Shown: positions 12,558-20,412, numbered from the stretch's first letter. The stretch: DNA of 44,295 nucleotides from Acidobacteriia bacterium AH_259_A11_L15 (GCA_027717655.1 JALLOH010000009.1:1-44295), one strand, 5' to 3'. Numbers and translations: made by a program. The notes: generated by a model not told the origin, from the sequence alone.

Positions 12558-13499
12558 ATGGATGAACACTTGGAGAGGAAGCAGACAACGGGGGAGTCGG
12601 GGAACACTCCGGCGAGGGTGGAACGGCAGCTTCGCCGGCGGCTGGCCGCCCTGTGGGTGGCGGTGGTGGTGCTGGCGGTGGTCGTGAGCGGGGTGACCGG
12701 CTACGGCTACCTGGCCCTGCAAAAGCAGGGGATGAAACTCGAAGACCTGCCGGGCCTGCAGGAATCGATCACCCTGGTGGGCGAGCGGATGGAGGCGCTC
12801 GAGGCCCGGGTGAAGGACTGGGCGGGGCAATTCGAAAGGGTGGACTCGCGGATCGACCGGCTGAACCGCCGGGTCAACTACAACCGCGAGCTGGCCCGCA
12901 CCGAAGCTCGCAAGGCAGCCGAGCAAGTTCGCGAGCGGCTCGAAGCGCAGATGAACGAGAAGGGCGAGGCGCTCGACGCCCGCGTGTCCCTGCTGGAGTC
13001 CTCCCGGGAAGCGGAGCGCGCCCGCCTGGGGCAGCTCCAAGGGGAGATTGCCGAGGTGCGGCGCGCGACCGGGCACGACCTGGGCACGCTGCACCGGGAG
13101 CTGGCGCGAAATGAAGGCGAAATGGCGGAGTTGGCCCGCTCGCTGGAACCCGTGCGGGTGGACTTCGAGTTGCGCGAGGACCGCACCCAGGAGCTGGCCC
13201 GCGGCGTCTCCCTGCGCATCACCGGCACCAACGTGGGCAAGCAGCAGGTCAAGGGCTGGATGTGGCTGATGCCCGACCGCAAGACCCTCTGGGTGCGCAA
13301 CCTGGGCATCCAGCAGCCCTTGCGCTTCTACCACAAGGACGGCAGCGGCCCGCATGAGCTGGTCATCACCCGGGTGAACGACAACTCGGTGGCCGGCTAC
13401 CTGCTGCTGCGGCGCGAGCCGGCCGAGGCCCTGAGCGCCGAGGCCCCCGAGTCAGAAACCGAGGGCACCGGCACCAACGCGGAACCCACCCTTCGGTAG
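12558..13499 (+). CDS. Membrane-anchored coiled-coil protein
   Basis: The ATG at 12558 follows ACGGAGG (12543-12549). The 313-residue product has a charged cytoplasmic N-terminus (about 28 residues) and one transmembrane helix (LAALWVAVVVLAVVVSGVTG). A long heptad-rich coiled coil follows, from about residue 60 to 205 (many E, R, L, A). A beta-type C-terminal domain of about 80 residues (ARGVSLRITGTNVGKQQVKG, WMWLMPDRKTLWV) and an acidic Thr/Glu tail complete it. The layout is that of a single-pass protein with an extracytoplasmic rod and head. I do not recognise the family; a structural or envelope role is plausible. Confidence 0.8.
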   Translation: MDEHLERKQTTGESGNTPARVERQLRRRLAALWVAVVVLAVVVSGVTGYGYLALQKQGMKLEDLPGLQESITLVGERMEALEARVKDWAGQFERVDSRIDRLNRRVNYNRELARTEARKAAEQVRERLEAQMNEKGEALDARVSLLESSREAERARLGQLQGEIAEVRRATGHDLGTLHRELARNEGEMAELARSLEPVRVDFELREDRTQELARGVSLRITGTNVGKQQVKGWMWLMPDRKTLWVRNLGIQQPLRFYHKDGSGPHELVITRVNDNSVAGYLLLRREPAEALSAEAPESETEGTGTNAEPTLR

Positions 13500-13565
13500 G
13501 GTGACCGGACAAGCCTAGAGGGCTTCTGCGCCCCAGGCGCATCCGCCTGGGGCGGAGGCAGCGGA

Positions 13566-13724
13566 GCGGCCGCGCCACACCCGGGCCGACTCCACTTGCC
13601 CGAAGCCCTCGTACTTTCTCCGGCGCTCCTGCGGGAGACCTTCTACTGGGCGCGGGAAATCCGGGTCCGCGACCCGGTGGGCAACGTCCTCCCCTTCGCC
13701 CCGTTCACGGCCGAAGACCACTAG
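13566..13724 (+). pseudogene. Remnant of a VOC (glyoxalase-like) gene 3' end
   Basis: This frame has no start but reads EALVLSPALLRETFYWAREI, then RVRDPVGNVLPFAP and FTAEDH before a TAG. 'REIRVRDPxGNVLxF' is the typical C-terminal strand pair of VOC-fold proteins. The upstream part is lost in a GC-rich repeat (CGCCCCAGGCGCATCCGCCTGGGGCG, here near 13528-13553). It is probably a decayed gene end. Confidence 0.35.
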
Positions 13725-13886
13725 AGCGAACCTGTCATTCTGAGCCCGCAGGGCGAAGAATCTCAACCCAGCCAAGGATGCACGGTTGAGATCCTTCGGG
13801 CTGCGCCCTCAGGATGACACCGCGGTTTTGCTTTCGGGCTTGACCCGGACGCCACCGCCGCGGAAAATCCCACCTCCTAGACTGCG
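13725..13886. repeat. Dispersed inverted repeat pair
   Basis: GTCATTCTGAGCCCGCAGGG (13734-13753) and the near-inverse CTGCGCCCTCAGGATGAC (13801-13818) flank GAATCTCAACC / GGTTGAGATCCTTC. This is one long inverted repeat of the GAGCGAAG-type dispersed family. Together with the preceding remnant, it fills the gap between the coiled-coil gene and the hydrolase gene. Confidence 0.6.
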
Positions 13887-15026
13887 ATGGACACCATCAC
13901 CACCGGGATTGGCGGGGCGTTGTTGGCCAGGGCCCTGCCGGAGGAGACTCGGGGGCCCGCAGGCGTCTGGGCGGTGACCCTGGCCGCGGTCTTGCCCGAC
14001 GCGGACGTCTTCGCCAACTTCCTCACCAGCGAGCCCCTGGCCCGCCTCGCCCAGCACCGCAGCTTCACCCACTCGCTGGTGGGCGTAGTGGTGATGGCCC
14101 CAATCCTGGCGCTGCTGCTGCGGCGCTTCGGCCCGGACAAACGCTACCGGCGGCTGCTCGCCCTGGTGCTGCTGGGCTTGGCCTGGCACCTGTTCACTGA
14201 CCTGGCCACCTCCTGGGGGACGCAGGTCTTCTATCCCTTCACCCGCGAGCGCGTGGTCTGGGACCTGCTCTTCATCGTGGACTTCGCCTTCACCGCCATC
14301 CTCCTTCTGCCGCAACTCCTGGCGTGGACGTACCGCCAGCCCGCCGGGGCCGTCCGCCGCGGGGCGCTGATTTGGCTGTTCCTGGTGTCCTTCGCCGCGC
14401 TGGTCATCTCCACCGTGGCGCCCATCTTCGAGGTGGGCTTCCGCTGGGAGCTGCTGGCGTGGCTCGCGGCCCTTCTGGCGGGGCTGCTGGTCGTCCCGCG
14501 GCTGCGGGACTGGGGGTTTCGGCAGAGCCGCGCCACCTTCTGCCGCCTCGGCGTCGCCACGCTGGCGGTCTATTTGGGCCTTTGCGCTGTGGCGCACTTC
14601 GCGGCGCTGGGCCAGGTGGAAAAGTTCGCCGCCGCGCGCGGGCTGACGGTGGAAGCGCGCGCCGCCCTCCCCCAACCGCTCTCTCCCTTCCGTTGGTCGG
14701 GTTTGGTCCTGACCCCGGAGGGCGTCTACCAGAGCTGGTTCAACGTGCTGGAGGGCGCCACTCCGGACTTCGAGTTCTACCCCAGCGCGCAAAATGAATA
14801 CGTGGCGCGGGCGAAAGAATTAGACAACGTGAAGACCTATCTCTGGTTCGCGCGCTTCCCGGTGGCGCGCTACCGGCCCCGAAGTTTCGGGGGCCGGCGC
14901 GTCCACATCGTGGAGTGGAGCGACCGGCGCTTCGCCAGCTTCCGCGGCCGCAACTCCCCCTTCTCCTTCCGGGTCACCTTCAACGAAGAAGGGGAAGTCC
15001 TCCAGCAGGGCTTCCCCAGCGACTGA
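13887..15026 (+). CDS. YdjM-like membrane-bound metal-dependent hydrolase
   Basis: Residues 1-165 are the YdjM/DUF457 domain. They carry the His/Asp metal motifs GIGGALLARAL, AAVLPDADVF, HRSFTHSLVG and HLFTDLATSWG, interleaved with hydrophobic helices. Four to five further transmembrane helices follow to about residue 250. The last 130 residues form a soluble domain (LSPFRWSGLVLTPEGVY, FEFYPSAQNEY) that is common in the longer members. The family hydrolyses an unknown membrane-linked substrate; some members are induced by DNA damage. The stop overlaps the ATG of the next gene (TGATG), so the methyltransferase is translationally coupled. Confidence 0.88.
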   Translation: MDTITTGIGGALLARALPEETRGPAGVWAVTLAAVLPDADVFANFLTSEPLARLAQHRSFTHSLVGVVVMAPILALLLRRFGPDKRYRRLLALVLLGLAWHLFTDLATSWGTQVFYPFTRERVVWDLLFIVDFAFTAILLLPQLLAWTYRQPAGAVRRGALIWLFLVSFAALVISTVAPIFEVGFRWELLAWLAALLAGLLVVPRLRDWGFRQSRATFCRLGVATLAVYLGLCAVAHFAALGQVEKFAAARGLTVEARAALPQPLSPFRWSGLVLTPEGVYQSWFNVLEGATPDFEFYPSAQNEYVARAKELDNVKTYLWFARFPVARYRPRSFGGRRVHIVEWSDRRFASFRGRNSPFSFRVTFNEEGEVLQQGFPSD

Positions 15027-15694
15027 TGCCTCGCCGCAAGGAAAAATACGTTTACGCGCTGGGCTACCGTTGGTTGACCCCGCTCTACGACACCTTGGTC
15101 CGCCTGCTGGTACCCGAGTTGGAATTCAAGCGTCGGTTGGCCGGACAGGCCGCCCTGGAAAACGGACATCAGGTGCTCGACCTCGGCTGCGGCACCGGCA
15201 CCCTCACCCTCCTCCTCAAGAGCAGCCAGGCCGAGGCCCAGGTGGTGGGGCTCGACCCGGACCGCAAAGCTCTGGCCATCGCCGCCGACAAGGCCGCCCG
15301 GGCCGGACTGGTGATTGGCCTCAATTGCGGCAGCGCCCTCGCCCTCCCCTACCCGGAGGCGTCCTTTGACCGCGTGCTCTCCAGCATGCTCTTCCACCAC
15401 TTGACTTCGGAGGGCAAGAGCCGCTCCCTGCGCGAAGCGTTTCGCGTCCTGCGTCCCGGCGGCGAGCTGCACGTGGCCGATTGGGGAGAGCCCGACACCC
15501 GGGTGATGCGCGCCACGTCCGTGCTGGGGTTTGTCCTGGAAGGGGCCTCGCAGAGGATGAGGGACAACTTGAGCGGCCGCCTGCCGGAGTTCATCCGGCG
15601 GGCGGGCTTCGTCGCGCTTCAGCAGACCGGCCGTTACGGCACCGTCTTCGGCACGCTGCGGCTCTACCGGACGCGCAAGCCCGCCACGGCCTAG
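15026..15694 (+). CDS. Class I SAM-dependent methyltransferase
   Basis: The start is the ATG at 15026, overlapping the preceding stop by one base. The 222-residue product has the Rossmann-fold motifs of small-molecule methyltransferases. VLDLGCGTGTLTLLL is motif I, VVGLDPDRKAL is motif II, GSALALPYPEASFDRV is motif III/IV, and HHLTSEGKSRSLREAFRVLRPGGELHVADWG is the motif VI region. It resembles UbiE-type enzymes (Methyltransf_11/25). The substrate is unknown. The stop codon shares CTAG with that of the convergent DUF72 gene, so the two genes end within each other. Confidence 0.92.
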   Translation: MPRRKEKYVYALGYRWLTPLYDTLVRLLVPELEFKRRLAGQAALENGHQVLDLGCGTGTLTLLLKSSQAEAQVVGLDPDRKALAIAADKAARAGLVIGLNCGSALALPYPEASFDRVLSSMLFHHLTSEGKSRSLREAFRVLRPGGELHVADWGEPDTRVMRATSVLGFVLEGASQRMRDNLSGRLPEFIRRAGFVALQQTGRYGTVFGTLRLYRTRKPATA

Positions 15695-16431
15695 CTGTTC
15701 ACCATGGCGGCGAACTCGACCGCGTTGCGGGCGGCGAAGCCGGCCTGGTCGTTGTCGAAGTAGACGTAAACCGTCCGGGCGCCCTGGCGCTGCCATTGCC
15801 GGAGGCTCTGCAGCCAGCCGCGGAGTTGCCGCTTGGTGTAGCGCCCCGCGTACTTCTGCTGCGAGGGCCCGTGCAGGCGCAGGTAGGCGAAGTCGGCGGT
15901 CACCACCCGCGGCGACTCCATTCCCGCCAGGTCCCACACGCAGAAGGCGGCGTTGTGCTTCTCCAGCAGTCGGTAGGTTTCCGGGTGGAACCAGGAGGGG
16001 TCGCGGAATTCGAAGGCATACTGGCGTTTCTTGGGCAGGGCTCGCAGGAAGTCCCGCAGGCGGCCGGCGTCGCGGCCCCAGCGCGGGGGGAGCTGAAAGA
16101 GGATCGGCCCCAGCTTGGGGCCCAGCCTCTGCACGTGCGCGTGGAAGCGGCGCAGCGGCTCTGCCGGGTCCTTGAGTTTCTTCATGTGGGTGATGTAGCG
16201 GCTGGCCTTGACGGCGAAGAGAAACCCCTGGGGCGTTTGCTCCCGCCAGTCAGTGAACGTTTTCTTTTCGGGGAGCTGGTAGAAGGAGTTGTTGATCTCC
16301 ACCGTGTGCAGCCGCCGGCAGTAGAAGTCGAGCATCTCCGCGGCGGGGAACCGCTCCGGATAGAACGCCCCCCGCCAATGCGAGTAGTGCCACCCTGACG
16401 TCCCCACGTGGATTTGCTGGCCCGCAGTCAT
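15691..16431 (-). CDS. DUF72 (YecE) family TIM-barrel protein
   Basis: The 246-residue product matches the DUF72/YecE family along its whole length: VGTSGWHYSHWRGAFYPE at the start, then VEINNSFYQLPEKKTFTDW, FAVKASRYITHMKKL, ILFQLPPRW and FEFRDPSWF. YVYFDNDQAGFAARNA closes the barrel. The family is widespread and its reaction remains unknown. The start ATG overlaps the TGA of the upstream zinc-ribbon gene (ATGA), implying coupled translation. The gene is convergent with the methyltransferase and overlaps it by four bases. Confidence 0.92.
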   Translation of the reverse strand: MTAGQQIHVGTSGWHYSHWRGAFYPERFPAAEMLDFYCRRLHTVEINNSFYQLPEKKTFTDWREQTPQGFLFAVKASRYITHMKKLKDPAEPLRRFHAHVQRLGPKLGPILFQLPPRWGRDAGRLRDFLRALPKKRQYAFEFRDPSWFHPETYRLLEKHNAAFCVWDLAGMESPRVVTADFAYLRLHGPSQQKYAGRYTKRQLRGWLQSLRQWQRQGARTVYVYFDNDQAGFAARNAVEFAAMVNS

Positions 16432-16736
16432 GGCACCTGGTGGAAGGATAGCAGGATTGCGACGAACGCTTTATCGAAGGCTCGATTGCCGTAATGCTTC
16501 CATTTGCTTGCAAGGCCGGCTTGAAGGCGGAAATGCCTGTCGCAGTTGGGGCAGTAATAGACACCTGTCCTGATAAAGATGAATCGCTCCTGGTCTAGGT
16601 CTATATCGCGGACCTTCCGCGTAGCTACCGAATGCCGCTTGCTGGCAGTCTTGCAAATGGGGCACTCAGCCTTTGCCGGCGCTATCGTGAGCGCATTGTC
16701 GCCAACAAGTTCCACGCGGCCTCTTCTTGTTGACAA
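16428..16736 (-). CDS. Zinc-ribbon protein, possibly a transposase N-terminal relic
   Basis: The frame gives 102 residues from a TTG at 16736; a GTG at 16715 with AGAAGAGG upstream is an equally good start. It contains CPIC (about residue 25) and, after a segment R-K-V-RDIDLDQERFIFIRTGVYY, CPNC. This two-knuckle zinc ribbon with an 'R-x-R-D-hydrophobic' stretch resembles the N-terminal ribbon of ISL3-like transposases. The last 25 residues (KHYGNRAFDKAFVAILLS) also fit the start of such a protein. No catalytic domain follows, because the stop overlaps the DUF72 start. The base composition is less GC-rich than its neighbours. It is either a stand-alone ribbon protein or a truncated mobile gene. 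Confidence 0.6.
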   Translation of the reverse strand: MSTRRGRVELVGDNALTIAPAKAECPICKTASKRHSVATRKVRDIDLDQERFIFIRTGVYYCPNCDRHFRLQAGLASKWKHYGNRAFDKAFVAILLSFHQVP

Positions 16737-16804
16737 CCGCTACTAGAGGCCGCATACTTACCGTGGCTCGACTCCACATCGTTGCGGTCTCCGCAGAGTT
16801 GTGG

Positions 16805-16845
16805 AAAAGCCCCCCTTGGTACCTTCACGCGTGTCAGGGGGTTTT
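16805..16845 (-). terminator. Bidirectional intrinsic terminator-like hairpin
   Basis: AAAAG-CCCCC near 16805-16815 and GGGGG-TTTT at 16837-16845 form a stem with a loop of about 21 bases, with A/T runs on both sides. On the minus strand it lies just downstream of the tRNA-like sequence, as expected for a terminator of that transcript. Confidence 0.5.
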
Positions 16846-16858
16846 AAGTGCTAGCGAT

Positions 16859-16931
16859 TGGTGGACCCGTGGGGAGTTGAACCCCCTGTCAGAGGCGCTG
16901 ACCCTCTGACAACGGACCGCCGAACGGGCCC
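16859..16931 (-). tRNA. tRNA-like sequence with encoded CCA and apparent CAG anticodon, irregular D arm
   Basis: On the minus strand GGGCCCG (5') pairs with CGGGTCC (3'), followed by A and CCA. The T arm is GGGG-G-TTCAACT-CCCC, with a normal T-loop. An anticodon-like hairpin GTCAGAGG / CCTCTGAC has the 7-base loop GTCAGCG, giving U33 and anticodon CAG. Irregular points are a D arm of only about 12 bases (CGG-CGGT-CCG), an 8-bp anticodon stem and almost no variable loop. A normal tRNA-Leu(CAG) would have a long variable arm. The acceptor can extend to 9 bp. A terminator follows. It may be a degenerate tRNA, an att remnant or an unusual tRNA. Confidence 0.45.
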
Positions 16932-16948
16932 ACTCAGTTGCTAGTATT

Positions 16949-16989
16949 CGGGCAGAGAGGCTAGCTGCCGAAGCTTCACTCTCTGCCCG
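16949..16989 (-). terminator. Perfect 11-bp inverted repeat at the end of the 16976-17356 gene
   Basis: CGGGCAGAGAG (16949-16959) and CTCTCTGCCCG (16979-16989) are perfect inverses with 19 bases between. The second arm lies in the last codons of the minus-strand gene. It could stop transcription or protect the 3' end, but no T run follows on the minus strand. Confidence 0.45.
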
Positions 16990-17356
16990 ATTCTTTCTTG
17001 ACTAGGTGCTCTGCAACGGTGAATTCAATCAGTTTTTCCTCCTCGTTCCAACTGACAAGGAACGCCCTTGTTTCCCTGTAATCGATTCCAATCGCTTTAA
17101 TGAAGGCAGTACCAGAAAAGGTACCGATACTGCCCCTACTATTGACGTTTACGCTATAGCTAAATTCGTCCGGTCTCTTGAGTGGTTTGAGTCCGACTTT
17201 GCGCTGTTTCGCATCCCAGTACAACTTGATGTACTTGTATCCCCTAAAAAGCTCCCGGACGCAGGCGGCATTCAGAGAGAAGTTCCCGTAGCGGGTGATT
17301 GAAACGGCAGGTTCCGTCCGCTTCACTCGTTTATCTTCAAATGGCTTGAAACCCAT
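16976..17356 (-). CDS. Unknown small protein of lower GC
   Basis: The ATG at 17356 has AAAGGAGG seven bases upstream, giving 126 residues. The protein begins MGFKPFEDKRVKRTEPAVSI and continues with regular alternation of strands and charged residues (YKYIKLYWDAKQRKVGLKPL, FIKAIGIDY, FLVSWNEEEKLIEFTV). This suggests a compact beta-rich domain. I recognise no family. The base composition is much more AT-rich than the core genes, which points to transfer. It lies directly downstream of a frameshifted XRE-type regulator on the same strand, so the two probably form a cassette with the regulator controlling this gene. Confidence 0.7.
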   Translation of the reverse strand: MGFKPFEDKRVKRTEPAVSITRYGNFSLNAACVRELFRGYKYIKLYWDAKQRKVGLKPLKRPDEFSYSVNVNSRGSIGTFSGTAFIKAIGIDYRETRAFLVSWNEEEKLIEFTVAEHLVKKESGRE

Positions 17357-17438
17357 GACATAACCTCCTTTTGGCACGCCCAATACACTTTTACTCCAAT
17401 CGAGTCGGCTCTGTCAATAGCTAAATCAGAACAAATAG

Positions 17439-17670
17439 TCACCGGCAACGTTCGACTAATTCCGCTGGTTTGACTAGGTCGTCCATAGTTACAGAAAGAG
17501 CCCGCGCCACCAGAATCAGTTTTTCGACACTCGGGACATAATATCCCGAGCTCCCAGCATGCGATAGTTGACTGGGCTATTAATAGTATCGAGGATAACT
17601 GGGTTTGAGTCAAGCGCTTAGATAGCCTGAGCTCTCGAATCCTTAGTCCAATTAGGCTTTTGATTCTCAT
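17439..17670 (-). pseudogene. XRE-family helix-turn-helix regulator with a frameshift
   Basis: From the ATG at 17670 (AGGAGGG upstream) the frame encodes an XRE domain: IGLRIRELRLSKRLTQTQLS, then SILLIAQSTIACWELG. In that frame it then runs into nonsense. Skipping one base after CTCGGG restores YYVPSVEKLILVARALSVTM, then DDLVKPAELVERCR and a TGA at 17439, which is the normal second half of an HTH_3 domain. The total of 232 bases is one more than a multiple of three. The shift coincides with a perfect 7-bp hairpin (CTCGGGA / TCCCGAG, 17530-17550). It is a disrupted gene, a sequence error or, less likely, programmed frameshifting. Confidence 0.7.
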
Positions 17671-17773
17671 GGTCGCCCTCCTGCAACTTTTTTGGAACAG
17701 TCTCCGAAAACGCATTCCTCGCCGCTACCTTCTGAGCGAGTTTCGAGTTTCGGTTTTCGAGTTTGGTTCCGTG

Positions 17774-18286
17774 TCAGGTGGGGTAGATGACGACGGCGCG
17801 GTTGAGGCCCTCGCCCTCGCTGGCGGTGCGGACGCCGGGGTCGTTCTTCAGGGCGATGTGCAGGGCGCGGCGCTCGCGGGCGTTCATGGGGTTGAAGCGG
17901 TGGGGCGCGCCGGTCTTTTTGACCTGGGCGGCGGCGGTCTGGGCGGCGAGCTTCAGCTCGGCCAGGCGCCCCTCGCGGTAGTTCTCGCAGTCGAAGCGCA
18001 GCCGCTCGTGGTCGGGCGGGGCCAGGCGCAGCCACTGCCAGGCGAGGTATTCGATGGCCCGCAGGAGCTCCGCGTGGCGGGCCAGCAGCAGCTCCGCATC
18101 CCGCCCCTGGAAGTTGACGATGACGTCCGGGTTCTCCACATCCTCGGGAGCGTTGGCCGGTCGCTCGCCGATCTCCGCCCGCAGCTCCAAGCCGCAGGTG
18201 CGGATGATCTGGCCGAGGAAGGACCGCAAGGCGGGGATGACCCGTTCGGGGTCGAGCCGCCCGTCACGCATCCATTGGTTGCTCAT
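17774..18286 (-). CDS. jag: Jag/KhpB-type RNA-binding protein (KH and R3H domains)
   Basis: The 170-residue protein contains a KH-like domain (about residues 20-95, LRAEIGERPANAPED then VIVNFQGRDAELLLARHAEL). A C-terminal R3H domain follows (NPMNARERRALHIALKNDPG, then VRTASEGEGLNRAVVIYP). The Jag-N domain of longer homologues is absent. It follows yidC on the same strand with a 70-base gap, the conserved order rpmH-rnpA-yidD-yidC-jag. In Gram-positive bacteria the orthologue is an RNA chaperone that partners with KhpA and affects cell division. Assignment is strong by motif and synteny. Confidence 0.92.
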   Translation of the reverse strand: MSNQWMRDGRLDPERVIPALRSFLGQIIRTCGLELRAEIGERPANAPEDVENPDVIVNFQGRDAELLLARHAELLRAIEYLAWQWLRLAPPDHERLRFDCENYREGRLAELKLAAQTAAAQVKKTGAPHRFNPMNARERRALHIALKNDPGVRTASEGEGLNRAVVIYPT

Positions 18287-18356
18287 CTCACCGTTGGCGT
18301 TGACTCGCCTTCAGGGGTGACAACCCCGGCCTCCTCACCCCTTCCGGCTACTTTGC

Positions 18357-20117
18357 TCACCCGTCGGGGGCCTCCGGGAGTTGCTTGTGGCGTTTCTTTT
18401 TCCTCCGGCGCTCTTCCCGGGCGGCCAGCTTCTCGGCCTCCTGGCGCTCGCGCATGCGCTTGTTGATGAACCACTGCTGGGCGATGCCCACGACGTTCGA
18501 CGTCGTCCAGTAGAGCACCAACCCCGAGCTGACCTGCAAGAAGAGGAAGGTAAGGAACAGCGGGAAGAGCTGCATCATGCGCTGCTGGGCGGGGTCGGGG
18601 GTGCTCATCGGGGTCATCTTGGTGGAGACGTACATCATCCCCCCCATAAGCAGCGGCAGGACATACCAGGGGTCTTTTTGAGAGAGGTCTTGGATCCAGC
18701 CGAACCAGGGGGCCTGGCGCAATTCGATGGCGGTGCGGAGCACCTCGTAGAAGCCGTAGAAGAAGGGCAACTGCAACAGCAGCGGCAGGCAGCCCCCCAG
18801 CGGGTTGACCCCGTGCTGCTTGTAGAGGGCCATGATCTCTTTTTGCATCTCTTGCTTGCGGGGGTCGTTGAACTTGTACTGCTTGTAGCGGGCCTGGATG
18901 GCGCGCATCTGGGGGGCGACTTTCTGCATCTTGTAGGCCGACTGCAGCGACTTCCACTTCAGCGGGAGCAGGAGGAGGTTGATGAGGATGGTGAGCCCCA
19001 CGATCACCCAGCCGTAGTTGGGAATCCAGGTGTACATCCACTTCATCCCCAAGAAGAGGGGCTTGGCCACGAACCAGATGAAGCCGAAGTTCACCAGCTC
19101 ATCGCCCAGCTCGGGCACCCCCACCTGCTCGCCGATGGGCCCCACCACCTCGAGCGCCTTCGGGCCCACGAACACCCGGAAGCGGTTCGTCCCGCTTTGC
19201 GGGCTTCCCAGGGCCACGCTGCCCACGGGTTGCGGCTTGGGGCTTTCGTTGTCGGGGGTGGCCGACGGCGTCCACTGCGCCGTGGCCGCCGTGCCGCTGA
19301 GAGCGGCGCCCTGGGGGAAGAACACGGCGGCGAAGTAGCGGTCTTCGATGCCCGCGTAGGCCGCCGGGCCTTCGTAGGGGAAGGGTGGATAGCTCTTGAA
19401 GATCCAGCCCGTGGTCTCGGTGGCCTGGGCGGCCGGATGCCGCCGCACCTTCTCGGGCGTGCGCAGCAACACTTGCGGCGGGAACTGCGCCGTGTCCGCC
19501 GCGGCGTCGCCGAAGCCGCCCGGCCAGGCGACCCGGTGCTCGACCGGCTGGCCCGCCCGGGTGACTTCGGTTTCCACTTCCAGCAGGTAGCCGGCGTCGA
19601 ACCGGAAGCGCTTGCTCGCGGCCAGCTCGCCATCGCTCCAGCGGAAGACCAACTCGACCGGCGCCTCCAGCTCCGCCCCCCAGGTCTCGACTACGAAGAG
19701 AGCCTGATTCAGCGTCTCCTGCTGTTGCGGGTTCGCGACTTCCAAGGAGAACGGGAGGCCCACCTCGGTGGTGACCCCCTGCACCAGGTCGAGGGGCCCG
19801 CCCTCCTCGTCGTCGTACTGCTTGAGGGTCCAGCGGCGGACGCGCGCGCCTCGGTTGGTCAGCTCGATGGTGGCCACTTCCGTTTCCACCGTGATCAGCC
19901 GCTCTTCTCCGGCCTCGAGCACGCCGGGCGACGCCGGCGGCGCGGCTTCCTCCGGCTCCACCCGGGGAGGGGGCGCGAGCTCGACTACGGGCGGCTCTTC
20001 CGGCGGAGCCGGCTCGGGCGGCTGGTACTTCGGGCCCAGATAGGACCACAGCGCCAGCACCAAAAAAGAGAGGGTGAAGGCTAACAGGATGCGTCTTTCG
20101 GTTGAGAACTCGGCCAC
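18357..20117 (-). CDS. yidC: Membrane protein insertase YidC
   Basis: The GTG at 20117, four bases after the yidD stop, gives 586 residues beginning VAEFSTERRILLAFTLSFLV; the longer frame adds an unrelated extension into yidD. An N-terminal signal-anchor helix is followed by a Pro/Glu-rich linker and the large periplasmic beta domain (about 70-350). The conserved five-helix Oxa1 core comes last: PNYGWVIVGLTILINLLLLP, MQKEIMALYKQHGVNPLGGC, LPLLLQLPFFYGFYEVL and TSNVVGIAQQW. The C-terminus is a basic tail (RRRKKKRHKQLP). The periplasmic domain marks a Gram-negative-type YidC. It inserts membrane proteins alone or with SecYEG. Confidence 0.96.
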   Translation of the reverse strand: MAEFSTERRILLAFTLSFLVLALWSYLGPKYQPPEPAPPEEPPVVELAPPPRVEPEEAAPPASPGVLEAGEERLITVETEVATIELTNRGARVRRWTLKQYDDEEGGPLDLVQGVTTEVGLPFSLEVANPQQQETLNQALFVVETWGAELEAPVELVFRWSDGELAASKRFRFDAGYLLEVETEVTRAGQPVEHRVAWPGGFGDAAADTAQFPPQVLLRTPEKVRRHPAAQATETTGWIFKSYPPFPYEGPAAYAGIEDRYFAAVFFPQGAALSGTAATAQWTPSATPDNESPKPQPVGSVALGSPQSGTNRFRVFVGPKALEVVGPIGEQVGVPELGDELVNFGFIWFVAKPLFLGMKWMYTWIPNYGWVIVGLTILINLLLLPLKWKSLQSAYKMQKVAPQMRAIQARYKQYKFNDPRKQEMQKEIMALYKQHGVNPLGGCLPLLLQLPFFYGFYEVLRTAIELRQAPWFGWIQDLSQKDPWYVLPLLMGGMMYVSTKMTPMSTPDPAQQRMMQLFPLFLTFLFLQVSSGLVLYWTTSNVVGIAQQWFINKRMRERQEAEKLAAREERRRKKKRHKQLPEAPDG

Positions 20118-20121
20118 GTCG

Positions 20122-20412
20122 CTACTCTGGGTTGGCGGACTCGGGCACCGGGTCGTAACCCCCAAAAACGCCCGGGCGGCAGCGCAGGATTCGCTTGAGG
20201 GCCAACCAGGCTCCACGGCCCAGCCCGTAGCGCTCCACCGCCTCCAGCGCGTAGTGGGAGCAGGAGGGGTAGAACTTGCAGCCCCAGGGATTCAGCGGGC
20301 GGAGCGCCGCCTGGTAGAAGCGCACGCCCGCCAGGGCGAAAGTTGCCAGGCCGTAGCCGCTGCCTTCCCGTTCAAGTCCGCGCCCGGTCGCCGGCCGCTT
20401 CTGAGTAATCAC
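20122..20412 (-). CDS. yidD: YidD membrane protein insertion efficiency factor
   Basis: The 96-residue product has the YidD signature FYQAALRPLNPWGCKFYPSC, then SHYALEAVERYG, and RCRPGVFGGYDPVP. The three conserved Cys (in GCKFYPSCS and RCRP) are present. The N-terminal 22 residues before the amphipathic helix are longer than in E. coli. It lies between rnpA and yidC in the canonical order, four bases from the yidC start, so the two are co-translated. YidD assists YidC-dependent insertion at the inner membrane. Confidence 0.95.
   Translation of the reverse strand: MITQKRPATGRGLEREGSGYGLATFALAGVRFYQAALRPLNPWGCKFYPSCSHYALEAVERYGLGRGAWLALKRILRCRPGVFGGYDPVPESANPE

Noticed and set aside
16727..16909. 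Plus-strand 60-residue frame ending SDWWTRGELNPLSEALTL.
   Set aside because: This is the well-known type of false ORF produced by reading the antisense strand of a tRNA-like sequence; it has no ribosome-binding site.
18357..20084. Long open frames antisense to yidC, gyrA and glmS.
   Set aside because: They are shadows caused by high third-position GC; the sense strands encode complete conserved proteins.
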